From: Cystobasidium ongulense
Taxonomy: Eukaryota > Basidiomycota > Cystobasidiomycetes > Cystobasidiales > Cystobasidiaceae
Reading direction: 5' to 3'
Length of the DNA: 64,000 bases
Assembly (NCBI GenBank): GCA_022835595.1
Contig: BQUP01000002.1
Coordinates: forward strand, 434,001-498,000
Shown: in pieces, positions 24,164 through 36,162 of the stretch
How positions within the stretch are numbered: position 1 is the stretch's first letter
Layout: each line of letters starts with the position of its first letter
Position numbers and translations under genes: made by a program
Notes under the pieces: model-generated
What the model was told of the DNA's origin: nothing
The model's input: the letters and a program-made list of their open reading frames with translations, nothing else
Databases searched by the model: none

Positions 24164-25754
24164 ACGGTTTAACGGGATGCTATATACCAATTTGTCATGA
24201 TCACAGCAGCGTATCTATCTATCCGGTAGACTCAAATTTAGTCAACATCCAAAGCTTCTCATGCGACAGGCGCATACTGATCTCCGGGTCATGAACAAGA
24301 CTGACGATGCATGGCTCAAGTTTACAATCAAGGGTTCTCAATTTCACCGGGCCAGTCTAATCCATGAGATCCTCCTTACAACGCGCTTATGCCCACTTAC
24401 CTGATTGCCTGAGAGTGTGCTCGGCTTGTCTACATGCGTCCAGGCTCTTAGACAAGCGTGCATCTGTATACGACTAAGCGTCGGCCTGTTGGCAGGGTAA
24501 AGCAAGTTTTTGGGGAGTAGTTGACAGCCTAATCTATCGAAATAATACAATTGGCTACAAATGGACAACAATAGTGTCGGCTCATAGCTTTTACATAGCA
24601 TGTATTTGGACAAGTATCGTATTCGTTGAACCTCGATATGATATCGAGCTCGTCTTCGTCGGTGTCGCATATCAGTGCCACCCTATGTCAGTGATTGCAG
24701 GAGTCATCAATGCTCAGCCGTCAGGCAACCGTCTAACAAACCAAGTTGCGGGCGGAGAGGCAAGCTGAAAGTCCATGGACCAGGGCCAAAGTAAGCTTTG
24801 CTAAGCTACGCTTTCCGTAGCGCACGGTCATGTGGGTTAGGTGAATAGTCTGCCGCAAGTCTGTGCATTGCAGTCACGCAAGATGCTTCTTTCTCCGGGT
24901 GTGGGCACTCTGACAAAGCCAGAAATGGGAATAGTCACGCCAGGACGGAAGCGAAGGCTCTAAAGTCAACTTCATTGCGATTGCAAGGCTCCCTGCGAGA
25001 CGGTCATGGCGGTTCCAAATAAAATCGAACGCATACGTCGCGACAGCGAGACAGCCATAGCGAACACCTAGTCAGGCGTGCGTTGTACACCTGTGGACGG
25101 CTACGACGGTACGTATATTCACAGCCACACTGTGCGCCTCCTCTATAACACGGGCAGGTACCCTAGTCGAACTCTCCGCGTGCGGCATGCCTGCCGTTAC
25201 ATTCGACGAGTGTAGTGTTTTTAGGAGGCAAGGTTCTGGTCAGAGCGGAAGAATAGTTTGGAGATGCAGTAACATGGTTTGAAAGAGTGTCGTCGTGGTC
25301 ATTGAATATCGATACACTGTCGAGGCTTGCTTGATATATTTTTTGCATAACAATACTGAGGGCCGTTCCCATGCAGGCTGTGTGCATCTCGTAATTCTTG
25401 CACCTCTTGATTGCCTGTTCCCTGTTCTCCAATTGTGTGTCCTGGCCGGGACTATATCAGCGGACAATACATGTATCTTCAGCTCTCACTCAAGCGAGCC
25501 GCCCTAAATCAGTGATTCAGGGAACATCAGCTAGAATCCTGCACATCCTGCCATTGCGACGCCGGTCAGGCCGATCGCAGGCGATATCTTATCCTTTGCT
25601 GTTATTGCAGTCATGAAACATCTACCTTCCTTGCTTGAGTCATATCGGGTAGTGTCCGTATTAGTCTATAGTAGCGACGCCTCGGCCTTGCCAGCATCCG
25701 AGCGTTGCGCGTTACTCTTTCTGCAGCATTCGCCGCTGATATAAACTAAGCAAT
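24164..25754. other. Long convergent intergenic region
   Basis: 1.59 kb between the stops of glutathione peroxidase and phosphatidylinositol synthase, unusually long for a tail-to-tail pair here. I looked for a small spliced gene or RNA gene and found none I can defend. A short 6-bp-stem hairpin (GCTACG/CGTAGC) lies near 24808 and is not convincing as an RNA. Confidence 0.4.
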
Positions 25755-26998
25755 CTACCGTTTCTTCACCTGTTGCTGAGCATATCTTTCTTCTCTATCT
25801 AAATCAGTAAGAGACTTCGCAGCTTTCCAGAATTGAACGCAGTTGATGACCTGCTTCATGAAGCAAACGGGGAAAGTCGCTCCCGCCAGTAGGAAAGGCC
25901 AAGTCATTTGTTCGACAAAAGTGAAGACTGATCTTGGGATCTTGACAAGCAGTTCTTTAGGGAGGTATGGGAGGATGTCGGTAGTGTGGATGCCTAGTGG
26001 TGTGGGATACCATTTGATGAGGTATAACGCTACGAAAAAGAGCTCGTTGCAGGCGCAGAAAAAGAAGAGCGTCCTCTGTGAAGCCAAACGATGATTAGCT
26101 ATAGTGATTCAAGATGGCGTACAGATGAGAAGACTTGCCGAGTTGTTGTAGTATGACCACAATATCCGGGATTGCTTCTTTGTGACTGCTTTATGTGACT
26201 TTGAGCCGGTGACGAGTGAGCTAGTGGCGGGGAAATGAGCGTTTAGCTAATGTCTACTGAAAACGGAAGGGATACATCACTTGAAAAGCGACTTACGAGT
26301 ACATGTGAATGTAGTGAGACGAAAAGTCAAGCGTAATAAGGAACTGGAAGACTGTGTGTTGTAATGATCGAAGGTATGCAATACAAAGCAAAAGCTCGAG
26401 GTCAGCTGTGATGACGGGAGAAGCGAGCAATAGGGAATGAGCGAGCGTACGGAGTTGATACGACGGATATGCGAATCCCAAGAAGCAGAGGAGACACGTC
26501 GTTGCGCATCTGTTGGGTGTATGCTGGTCAGCTCGCCTGTGTCATGCATGCAAGATGGATGCATGCACACCTGTCTGTGACCATGTCGAGGACCGCACCG
26601 AAGCGGGAAGACTGGCCCAAAGCTCTTGCAGCTTGCCCGTCGACTGCATCCAGCAAGCTTGAAATGCCGTACAGCAGGGTGCAGTACTTGGGGTGGTAGC
26701 TCATGTAGATGAGCGAGACTGCCGCCAGGATGACGCGGGTGTAGCCTGGAAGATGGTTCAAACGTCGCGGCTTCAGCTCCAGCACGGGCAGACATGTATA
26801 CTCATGTGCAGTAATAGCTGCCTGATAGCTTGCTCACCGATGAGGTTCTGCGTACACACATCTCAATGTCAGCTTGACTGCAGCATTGCATGGTATGGAT
26901 GGCGGAGAGCGACCCACCGGCACGAAGAGAAATACATTCTCGTCGGTCTTTGGTCTTGGCTGGGCGACATCCCTGCTGGCTGCGGTGCTCGCAGGCAT
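25755..26998 (-). CDS. PIS1: CDP-diacylglycerol-inositol 3-phosphatidyltransferase (PI synthase)
   Basis: Minus-strand exons from ATG at 26998 (MPASTAASRDVAQ) join to NVFLFVPNLIGYTRVIL, then the CDP-alcohol phosphatidyltransferase signature DG-x2-AR-x8-G-x3-D-x3-D, beginning DAVDGQAARALGQSSRFG. Downstream are LDFSSHYIHMYS, a block typical of PI synthases, and two further hydrophobic helices with a Lys-rich end (QQQVKKR). The enzyme makes phosphatidylinositol from CDP-diacylglycerol and inositol in the ER. A 10-nt exon (AACCTCATCG) lies between the first and third coding parts. One intron, after YYNNS, begins GCAAGT instead of GT, a GC-AG intron. It shares a 205-bp divergent spacer with Lon. 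Confidence 0.92.
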
Positions 26999-27203
26999 GG
27001 CTGATGGTGTTGATATTGAGTCTTAATCTCCGATAAGCGCAGAGAGAAGCGCTGACGAAGAAAGACGGCGGCGAGTAGAGCTTGTTCTTCTCCCATCGAC
27101 TGGTTTCACATAACACACACTTATAGCATAGGAGAAGTACAGAGGAAAGCAAGGTCCACTCACAAGGTACCCACAACCCTCCTCCTGCCTCCCTCCTCTT
27201 ACC
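26999..27203. promoter_or_regulatory. Compact bidirectional promoter, PIS1 / Lon protease
   Basis: Only 205 bp separate the two start codons, so both promoters and 5' leaders must overlap or be very short. No TATA-like element stands out. Confidence 0.5.
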
Positions 27204-30200
27204 ATGCTACCTCGCACACTCCGCCATCGCCTGCTTCAAGCGGGCATCCGACAGCAAGTGCGACAGCAGCGGGCTGCAGCAGTGGCTCAGCGATGGAACG
27301 AGCTGTCCACCAGGTCGCTAAGCACCTCCTCCACGCTCGCCTACCCTCGCTGGATCAACAAGAACTCGGACAAGGCCGCCAGCACACCTTCGCAAGCCAA
27401 CGACGGCGACGAAGCCGCCTCGTCATCCTCGACATCGCAGGATCCCAGCACTAACAGCAGCGAAGCACAAGCCAGCACAGATGCATCATCCCCGACAGAC
27501 GCATCCAAGGACTCGTCGCTCTCCAAGAGCTCATCCGCGACATCGCCCGGTCAAGCTGCCGGATCGCCTTCAAATTCGCCACCTAATCATCCTCCATCAG
27601 TCTCTTCCTCTGGAAAGAGCGAGCTCAAGGCAAGCAGCGATTCATCGGGAGAAGTCAGCAATGGCGGGTCGACTGGATCGTCGGGAACTGCTCCTCCTGC
27701 ATCAGGTGGCTCCTCGTCCGGCGGCGCATCGTCTGGGAATGCCGGCGATGGCAACAGCAATTCTTCAGGATCGCAACCCTCCACTTCGAATTCGACATCG
27801 ATACAGAAGCCCACTGTTCCAGAAATATACCCTCAAGTGCTTGCTCTGCCAATCACACGGCGGCCTCTCTTCCCTGGCTTCTACAAGGCAGTAGTCGTCC
27901 GCAACCCTGCTGTAGTGGCTGCGATAAAGGAAATGATGAAGCGCGGTCAACCTTATCTCGGCGCTTTCCTCTTGAAAGATGAAGACGCAGATGCAGATAC
28001 AATCACAGACTTGGATGCTGTTCATCCAGTGGGCGTGTTCGCTCAGATCACCTCAACCTTCCCTGCCCAATCTAATGGCAAGGACGAGCCAGAAGGCCTG
28101 ACAGCTGTCCTCTACCCTCATCGACGAATCAAGATATCCCAGCTCATCCCACCCAGAGATGCATCTGCACCTATTCACTCCATCATTCAGAGCGCCGAAG
28201 ATGAGGGCGTCATCCCAGCCTCGCCATCGGTTACGAGTACGCCTGTCTCTGAGACTTCATCGGCCAGTTCCGATGCTGGCGACTCCGCTGCTTCGGCTCC
28301 AGCATCGCGAGCGTCCACGCCAGATACTGAAGTATCTGACAATGCCGCTCCTGCTTCACCTGCTTCGGGCAATGGACCTTACGCCACATCTTTCTTACAA
28401 GACTTCGCCATTTCACTGGTGAACGTCGATAATGTTGCTATCCAACCTTTCAAGAAGAATTCGCAAGTCGTCAAAGCAGTAACAAGCGAGATCATCAGCG
28501 TTTTCAAGGACATTGCAGCTATCAATCCTCTTTTCCGAGATCAAATCGCCAACTTCTCTCTACAATCTGGTGCAGGCAATGTATTCGACGAACCGGAGAA
28601 ATTGGCAGACTTCGCAGCTGCAGTCTCGACAGGTGAAATTGAAGAGCTACAAGCAGTCTTGACCAGTACAACAATCGAAGATCGCTTGCAGAAAGCCTTA
28701 CTTGTCCTGAAGAAGGAGTTAATGAACGCTCAACTACAACAGAAGATCTCACGTGATGTCGAAGGAAAGATTCAGAAGCGTCAACGCGAATACTATCTTC
28801 ACGAACAACTCAAGGGCATTAAGAAAGAACTAGGCTTGGAATCAGATGGGAAGGACAAGATGGTCGAAAAGTTCAAAGAGAAAGCCGCAAGTTTGAACAT
28901 GCCTGAACCTGTCAAGAAGGTCTTCGAAGAGGAAGTGTCGAAACTCCAGACATTAGAACCAGCTGCTTCGGAATTCAATGTTACTAGAAACTACCTAGAT
29001 TGGCTCACACAGATTCCGTGGGGTCGTCATTCCGAGGAGAACTTCAACATCCAAAACGCTATCAAGGTACTCGATGAAGATCATTACGGATTGAAGGACG
29101 TTAAAGATCGTATCTTGGAATTCTTGGCAGTCGGCAAGCTGCGTGGAACAGTGGAAGGAAAGATTCTTTGCTTTGTTGGACCACCTGGTGTGGGAAAGAC
29201 ATCTATCGGAAAGTCAATTGCTAGAGCTTTGAACAGACAGTTCTTCCGCTTCAGTGTAGGTGGTCTGACCGATGTTGCTGAGATCAAAGGTCACCGTAGG
29301 ACATAGTAAGCCTCACACTTCTGGCCTTTTTTAATACCGGTAGCTGACGCACCTCACAAATCACAGCGTTGGAGCCATGCCAGGTAAAATGATTCAAGCT
29401 CTCAAGAAAGTTCAGACGGAGAATCCGCTTGTACTCATCGATGAAGTCGACAAGATCGGCCGTGGTATCAATGGTGACCCCGGTTCAGCGCTCCTCGAGA
29501 TGCTCGATCCAGAACAAAATGTTGCTTTCTTAGATCACTACTGCGATGTGCCAGTTGATCTTTCGAGAGTACTCTTCGTTTGCACAGCCAACACACTAGA
29601 CACGATCCCAGCTCCTCTACTTGACCGAATGGAAGTCATGGAGGTTTCGGGTTACGTATCTGAGGAGAAACATGCTATCGCTGAGAAATACTTGGCGCCT
29701 CAAGCGAAGGATGGTGCTGGTTTGAAGGAAGCAGATGTCAAATTGACACCTGAAGCTATCAGTGCTCTCATTCAGTACTACGCCCGCGAGTCTGGAGTGC
29801 GACGCTTGAAGCAGCACATCGAGAAGGTAAGCACCTGACTTTTGGATTTTGCGGCCCTTGCTGACGTTTTTTGTGCAGATTTATCGCAAAGCTGCCTTAT
29901 CCATCGTCAAGGACTTGGGTGAAGATGCTCTACCCGAGGAAGCTGCAAAGATAGAAGCGCCAGTAGGCGACAACTCAGTCAGAGCTGAAGAACCTGTTCC
30001 GCTGGAAGAAGGCGTACCAGATTCCCCAGCTGCTGCTGCAGAGGTCGAGGCTGCCAAGAAAGCTGCTCAAGATGCAGCGAAGAAAGATCCATCGTCTCCG
30101 GAAGCTAAAGAGCCAGAATTGCAAGAGCAGGGCGAAAGAATGACGACTACTCAAGTCAGGAAGGCGATGAAAGTTCCGGATAATGTGCATGTTACTATCG

Positions 30201-31033
30201 ATAGCAAGAACCTCATCGACTATGTTGGACCTCCTGTATATCAGCGCGAGAGGATGTACAGCAAGCAATCACCTCCCGGTGTTGCTACTGGTCTTGGATA
30301 TCTAGGCAACGGATCAGGAAGTGTAAGTCCCGCTTTACCAGTATAGTGACGCGACCTGGGAAGCTCACCACTGTCATCAATGCAGGTCATGCCGATCGAA
30401 GTAACAGTAATGCCTGGCTCGGGCATTCAGCTTACAGGCAAATTAGGCGAAGTCATCAAAGAATCAGCACAAATCGCAATCAGTTTCATCAAAGCGCATG
30501 CATATACACTTCAGCTTACAGATTCACCGGACAAGGATCTGCTAGAAAAGAAAGCTGTACATTTGCATATGCCAGAAGGATCAATTGGCAAAGAAGGCCC
30601 ATCGGCGGGAACTGCTATCCTGACATCGTTAGTCAGCTTGTTCACAAAGCAAGGCATTGACTCCTCAATAGCGTTGACTGGTGAAATGACGTGAGTTCAA
30701 CAGCTACTTGTGATGCACGTCAAACTGACAATTCATGTTCATAGACTTGCTGGTCAGGTCCTGCCAGTCGGAGGGTTGAAAGAGAAGCTCCTCGCAGCAC
30801 ATCGATCAGGAATCAAGAAGTGCATTGTACCGGCATCAACAAGATCCGACATTGAATACAATGTTCCAGATTCCATCAAGAATAACCTTGAAATCATTTA
30901 CGTTGATAATGTGCGACAAGTCATCGAAATCGTTTTTGCTGGACAGGAGATCGCAAAACTTGCGGGAAATCTACCTTTAGCTGAACAGAGTGAAGTTCAA
31001 GGGGACATCCTTCCTCAATCTAGCGCCAAGTGA
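27204..31033 (+). CDS. PIM1: Mitochondrial Lon protease, ATP-dependent
   Basis: Five exons (27204-29305, 29367-29826, 29879-30322, 30386-30690, 30745-31033) join in phase to 1199 residues. An Arg-rich amphipathic start ([14 protein letters not shown]) is a matrix-targeting signal, followed by about 150 residues of Ser/Gly-rich spacer. The LAN domain begins [12 protein letters not shown]. The AAA+ module shows Walker [10 protein letters not shown], Walker [10 protein letters not shown] and sensor residues around [12 protein letters not shown]. The protease domain has catalytic Ser in EGPSAGTA and Lys in [14 protein letters not shown]. Lon degrades oxidised and unassembled matrix proteins and maintains mtDNA. 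Two disordered insertions are present: Ser/Ala-rich inside the N-domain (near residue 350) and acidic Ala/Glu/Lys-rich before the protease domain. Confidence 0.96.
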
Positions 31034-31513
31034 TGCAAAGTTCGTGCACACCCCGTCAACCAAGAATAGAGGCATCGCTCGTCAGATCAGCAGCAAACGC
31101 ACAGTTTCCGGGAGAATACAGCGGGAAGCCTCATAAGAATCTCGTTGAGCCGTCCGATGAAAGGCAAACGTATCTCATTAGTCTACCTAACGTTATATTC
31201 TGGTCAATTTATGATCATCCTACCCCGTCGATAGACTACCGCGACCCCTGCTTCTTTAGAAATATAAAGTCGTTTCGCAATTGTAGCAATAGCAGCCAGT
31301 AGACTAAATCTGCCATGTATAGCCCTTTTAGCAAGCAGTAATCCACCTACTACTCACGTATGTTTACTCCAGTCCTGATAGATTCGCCACAATTGCCGGC
31401 GGCACGTGCCCACCTCGCTGGAGCTACCTGCTTGCCTTTGCTTCATATCAAAAACAATACGTACAGCTTTTCACAGAATCTTCAGGAGATCTACCTACTG
31501 ATCTGTAGACACG
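31034..31513. other. Intergenic spacer
   Basis: 480 bp between Lon and the EF-hand-like gene. No gene or RNA is recognised; it holds the Lon 3' end and the next promoter. Confidence 0.4.
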
Positions 31514-32172
31514 ATGAACCAAAACAGAGCGCTGCTTCTTGATGAAGAAGATGCGGTCACACCTAAATTTGAGGCGGTTCTGTTGAACATTTTCAAGAAA
31601 TATGCTACTCTGAAACCTGTACGAGCGAAGATGAAGCTATAATTTCTGGCGGAGCTGATTTTCGACCTAAAATTGATAGTCTGCATCCGATAGCATTGAG
31701 AATTATGCCATCCTCCCAGAAGGACTGGATCGTTTTGGCCGCGATACAAATGGGCAACCCTTACCGGAAGATCAGGTATGTTTCGCTCAAATAACCACTT
31801 GCCTGCTACTTGTCTGACTTGTATTGATATAAAGATTGAGGAAATCAAAACGTTCCTAGACTGCGACGAAAATGTGCGTATATGTGGCACTTATTTAGGA
31901 GAAGCCGCTCGCGTTTCCTCAGCTTTCATACAGGCAGCATTATACTAACAAAGAAAGTACCGCAACAGGGAAACCTAACTTTCAAAGGGTTTATCCAGAT
32001 GTACAGCCTCCAAACATCTAGTGAAGAAGAGGAAACTTGGAAGGATTTAAGGTAAGGCATTGAGAGGCGTTTCTGGTGAATTTCGACCTTTACCCTGATC
32101 CTTCACCTTTTTGCATTTTTCAGAACTCATGGGTATGACCAAGTAGGTCTTTGTTTTCCAGCTTACTTCTGA
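31514..32172 (+). CDS. Small EF-hand-like protein
   Basis: Five short exons (31514-31618, 31680-31775, 31835-31873, 31969-32051, 32124-32172) join in phase to about 123 residues. The sequence runs from MNQNRALLLDEEDAVTPKF through an amphipathic helix (LLNIFKKYA), LDRFGRDTNGQPL, and IEEIKTFLDCDENGNLTFKG to EETWKDLRTHGYD. The segment D-C-D-E-N-G-N-L-T-F is an EF-hand loop start, but position 12 is Gly rather than Glu, so Ca2+ binding is doubtful. The FKGF-x-QMYSLQ and EEETW-x-DL blocks resemble a domain I recall from EF-hand/TPR proteins in other eukaryotes; I cannot name the family. The last exon could instead splice at CAA/GTAGGT and end a few residues later. Confidence 0.6.
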
Positions 32173-32827
32173 CCCGGCAGAGTAGATGTTGACCTTCTGG
32201 ATTGGGCATTACAGAATTTAGAGCTGTCTGCATCTTCATAGCAGTATCCTCAACTGGAGTTCCGTTTTGACCGGCATGTCTCGGGAGACTTGAGAAGCAG
32301 ATCTCGATGACGGAACGTGATGTTTGCTGTGTTCAGAACAATATGGTCATTCAGACTGTAGAGAGCCGCTATATGCAAGGCGAAACATATTCTCGCTTGA
32401 GCACTTTCCTTATACTTCCTGGCTTGCCTGATATGGTTGACTAATCTACTACTCTCAATGTCCGTGACCTTGTCTCGCTTCTATGCAACTATGTCCCATC
32501 CATGACCGGCCATTAAGCTCATAAACGGTCTATGCTGTGGTGGCGAAATTTGCATGACCAAACTCGCATGAAGCCAGGCGGTACTGAGAGTAGGCTGGAG
32601 CACCTCAGTAATTTATCAGACACCTACACCTGTCTATCTCGAGGCCATAGTCAGCATATAAAGCCATACAAAAAATTGTCGGCCCGATCAGCGCAGTTTT
32701 TGCAGCTCTGCAGCTTCCATCTTTCTTTACTTCTCGCCACCCCAATTCTTTCACCTCGACATCCTAACACACACCGAGCAGTGATCCACAGTCGTGAGCT
32801 CAAGTCCTACATCTACAACACATCAAC
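32173..32827. promoter_or_regulatory. Intergenic region upstream of SNU13
   Basis: 655 bp with no supported gene. The 130 bp before the SNU13 start are pyrimidine-rich (TTCTTTCACCTCG and similar), typical of highly expressed fungal genes. Confidence 0.4.
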
Positions 32828-33675
32828 ATGTCTGCCCAAGCCGCCAACCCCCGAGCTTTCCCTCTTGCGGATGCCAACCTCACCAATCAGATTCTGGATT
32901 TGTGCCAAGTGCGTACATGCCAGTCTTGCGAGCGCTCGAGAGGCATTAGCCAGAATACTGTGTAACAGAGGCTGATTATTTGTTCACCTCTACTTCGCTT
33001 GTCTGTTCACAGCAAGTACGTAGCATGCATTGTCGTTTTTTGGCCTTCATGCAGGTTTTTGATCGAGTCGTCTAACATCTTTTGTGTCGCACTCAAAGGC
33101 TAGCAACTACAAGCAGGTGAGCATGATTGTCTCGCGAAAAGGTTGCCTATTGGCACTGACGCTATTTCCTTCTGTCTGCAGTTGAAGAAGGGGTGAGCCA
33201 GTGGCCTATCTTGAAGCTGAGAAAGGCCAGCGACTAACGACACCAAATCCTTCACAGTGCCAATGAGGCCACCAAGACCCTCAACAGAGGTATCGCCGAG
33301 TTCATTGTCATGACTGCCGGTATGTTTATCCCGGCTTTCTATCAAATGACTCAGCATCCAATTCTAATGATTTGCTCGCTTCTTCGCATGCAGACACCGA
33401 GCCCATCGAGATCCTGCTCCATCTCCCTCTACTCTGCGAAGACAAGAACGTTCCTTACGTCTTTGTCCCTTCAAAGACTGCTCTTGGACGAGCATGCGGT
33501 GTCTCCCGACCCGTCATCGCTGCGTATGTGGTACCACCTGCTCGATGGGTGTCCAAGTTGTAGACTGATCAATCGTTCTCGTATTCTCCACAGCTCCGTC
33601 ACCACCAACGAGGCTCGTGAGCTCTCCAGCCAGATCCAAAAGATCAAGGACCAGATCGAGAAGCTCCTCATCTAA
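32828..33675 (+). CDS. SNU13: SNU13 / 15.5K RNA-binding protein of U4 snRNP and box C/D snoRNPs
   Basis: Seven tiny to medium exons encode about 128 residues. The start [18 protein letters not shown] and core [53 protein letters not shown] and the end IEKLLI match Snu13 over the full length. It binds kink-turns in U4 snRNA and in box C/D snoRNAs in the nucleus and nucleolus. The 5' half is strikingly fragmented: 32828-32908 (ending CAA), a 3-nt exon CAA at 33013-33015, an 18-nt exon at 33099-33116 and an 11-nt exon at 33182-33192, then 33258 onward. The 3-nt exon restores the conserved Gln-Gln pair (QQASN). All introns are GT-AG. Confidence 0.95.
33013..33015 (+). other. SNU13: Predicted 3-nt microexon (CAA, Gln) of SNU13
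   Basis: The bases CAA lie between the acceptor TGTTCACAG and the donor GTACGT. Including them gives LCQQASNYKQ, matching the Gln-Gln of yeast, fission-yeast and human Snu13; skipping them keeps frame but loses one Gln. Confidence 0.65.
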
Positions 33676-33889
33676 GGTCACGGATAATAGACATATGGCT
33701 GGGACTCCTTTGTAGTTGCTAGTTTGCTTCGGATTCTGCAGTTAGTTGTGAGGCTGACTCTGCAATGTGAACCGGATCGCAGAGGCAAATGTCTTTTAAG
33801 GCTTTATGAACAGACATCTGATCGCACATTTAATCAACTAGGCAATATTGGTGTCACATTGCTGCAAATTTCCAGACTAGTACAACCAT

Positions 33890-36162
33890 TTAACCGCGAG
33901 CTGCGGCCCAAGCTACTGACTTTCCACCTGCTGGTGCTTGCTGTGCTTGCGGACGCTGCGCGGCAGCAGCAGCGGGAGCAGCGGACTGTTGCTGCGAGCT
34001 TGATGATCCTTGGTGACTGCCTGTAACAGCTGCAGGGAGGGGTCTTGACCGGACTGAAGATTGGATTGCAATTTGTTAGTTTTCAGGCAACAAGGAGGGA
34101 ATTATACCGAAACTCACGTTGATCCAGGGTCATCTTGGCATTCAAGCCTTGACTCAAAAACCTTCCAGTGAACTGTCTTGCTCTTCTCTGTTCCGAGATA
34201 GAGATATTGTCATCTGTAATGCTGAAGCCAAGGTTTCCAGAAACGACTTCTTCACCAGCCAACAAGCTAACGTTATCTTCGGCAGAAGCAGACTCAGTCC
34301 ATCTAATATTGACCATGTTTCCTTTAAGAACAAGTAATTCCCTCAATAAATCATCTTCATTCTTGTTTGCTAGAGTAGCTAGCTTTTGTACTCCAATGGA
34401 AGTATATAGCTTCAATAAAGCTCGAAGATCAGAATTGCTTGCATTTAATTTAGCTTCTTCCATGAAGAGGTTGGTGATGTGGTTGGTGTGCAAATCTGGA
34501 TTGTAGTGCTCAAGAGCAGCGGCATCGGCGTAAGGAGGCGAATGGGGCGAGATAATCTTGGGTGAGCCGTACTTGAAGAGGTCTTCGTAGACGGCAAGAC
34601 TGGCAGATCCACCTCGAGACATAGCTTCGAACTGTTCGGTGTACTTCTCGGATGAGCGAATCAAATCACGGGCCTCGCGAACTTCTCTAGTATCCTCCCA
34701 TTTGGTGGGTGAAAGGGCTAGAGAGATAGCGAGGAGTGCGATCATTCGGTCTGCTTGCTTGGCGACAGCATCGTTGGACGATGTGACGCGTCCACGTTTG
34801 GGACCAGCGAAGAAGAGGAATCCTTTGGATAGGTGGTAGATGGCATCCGAATGACGTTGTAGCATGATGTACGAGAATCCAACATAGTAGTGAACAGAGA
34901 CGTGGGCAGCTGGGACATCACGAGTGGGCTGCGAGAAGGAATAGACAAGGTTCAGTAAATATTGTACAACATACAAATGCGCGCAACTTACTAGCTTCTT
35001 CATGTCAACATCGTCGAGCATCTTGAGTGCCAATGTGTAATCACCCAACAAGGCATGTACTCTGACCAAGCTGACCAGAGAGTAGAGACCGAGATTTCTG
35101 TATAGAGGCTTGGCACCGTATTCTCCGGCAATAGAAACAAGAGCCTCCTGATCTAAGACCTGTCCAGTTTTCTGAGCTTTAAGCTGATCCTGAATCTTTG
35201 ATTTTTGAATGAGCGAGTACAGGACATTGAGGACCGAGTAACATGACCAGACTTGAGGGTTTTCAGCTAGGAGAGCTACTTCATCATCGGTCTTTCCTTT
35301 TGGTCTTGCTCTCCATTGCGAGAATGAAGCGAATTGCCAGACGAACTCATCGACGAGATCCCAGAGCCACTGGACTGGAAGTTCGATGGGTACAGGGCCG
35401 TCCGAGTTCAGGATGTAGTTGAAGATGGCGCAGTAGTTCTCGTATGATGAGAATCGATCGTCCACTGTAGGTTGCAGGCGGGAGTAGATGTGTCTGTGAA
35501 TTGCAAAGCAGAGCAGAAAGTAAGCGAATCGTTCCTGCAGACTTCAAAAGCTCGAATGGAGCCCGTCGAGACTGACCGATAGTAAAGCTCCTTGTAAAAG
35601 ATGCCAAAGACCTCGTTTCCATCAGTGAGGCACTGGACAACCTCTACTTCGGGCCATTCGACCTGCGAGTAGTGCTCCTGGGTGAGTCGCGCAAAGCTCG
35701 AAGTGTACAGGTTGTGAATTTGAACGACGTTGCTGGCGGACATTGCTGCGCGGAGGCCGGTGATGAACTGGGAGGGCGAGAGTCCTATGTCAGAGAGGTA
35801 TCCCTGCTGCAAATGTGTCACTCTGTCCACTCACGCTCTTCACGTTTTGCGGCAGAGCTTGTGCTGCAGCTGTGTCGGCTTCCTTCTGTTGCTTCGCATA
35901 CTCGTCTGGAGGAGACGAGGGCAGTGATAAAGGCGTCAGCGACGTGCACAGCTACTCTGTGACTGCAACAACACTCACCATCCTCGTCCTGGCCAGCTCT
36001 GTTGGGGACATCATCTGACAAGTACTCGTCCTGCATAGCAAGAACCACATCAATGAGCATGCATCCAGCACTCCGACATCGAAGCTAGACACCCACATCG
36101 TCGTCGTCGAGGTCGCCGTATCGGACAGGGCGGTCCTCTGCTGGTGTTGGATCTGCTGCCAT
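33890..36162 (-). CDS. Translation initiation factor eIF3 subunit l
   Basis: Minus-strand exons from ATG at 36162 (MAADPTPAEDRPVRYGDL) join through DDEYAKQQKEADTAAAQA and NVKSFITGLRAAM to the large exon with SSYENYCAIFNYIL, LPVQWLWDLVDEFVWQF, NVLYSLIQKS and LYRNLGLYSLVSLVRVHALL, then HYYVGFSYIMLQRHSDAI and a C-terminal PCI/winged-helix region (NMVNIRWTESASAEDNVSL, GNLGFSITDDNISI). This is eIF3l (eIF3 S6-interacting protein), a cytoplasmic subunit of the initiation factor absent from budding yeast. The last exon encodes a Gln/Ala-rich tail ending GGKSVAWAARG before TAA at 33892-33890. It diverges from COQ2 with 245 bp between starts. Confidence 0.94.

Noticed and set aside
24795-24830. Hairpin GCTACG/CGTAGC as a possible small RNA or tRNA arm
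   Set aside because: A 6-bp stem alone is expected by chance; no tRNA A/B box or further pairing could be fitted around it.
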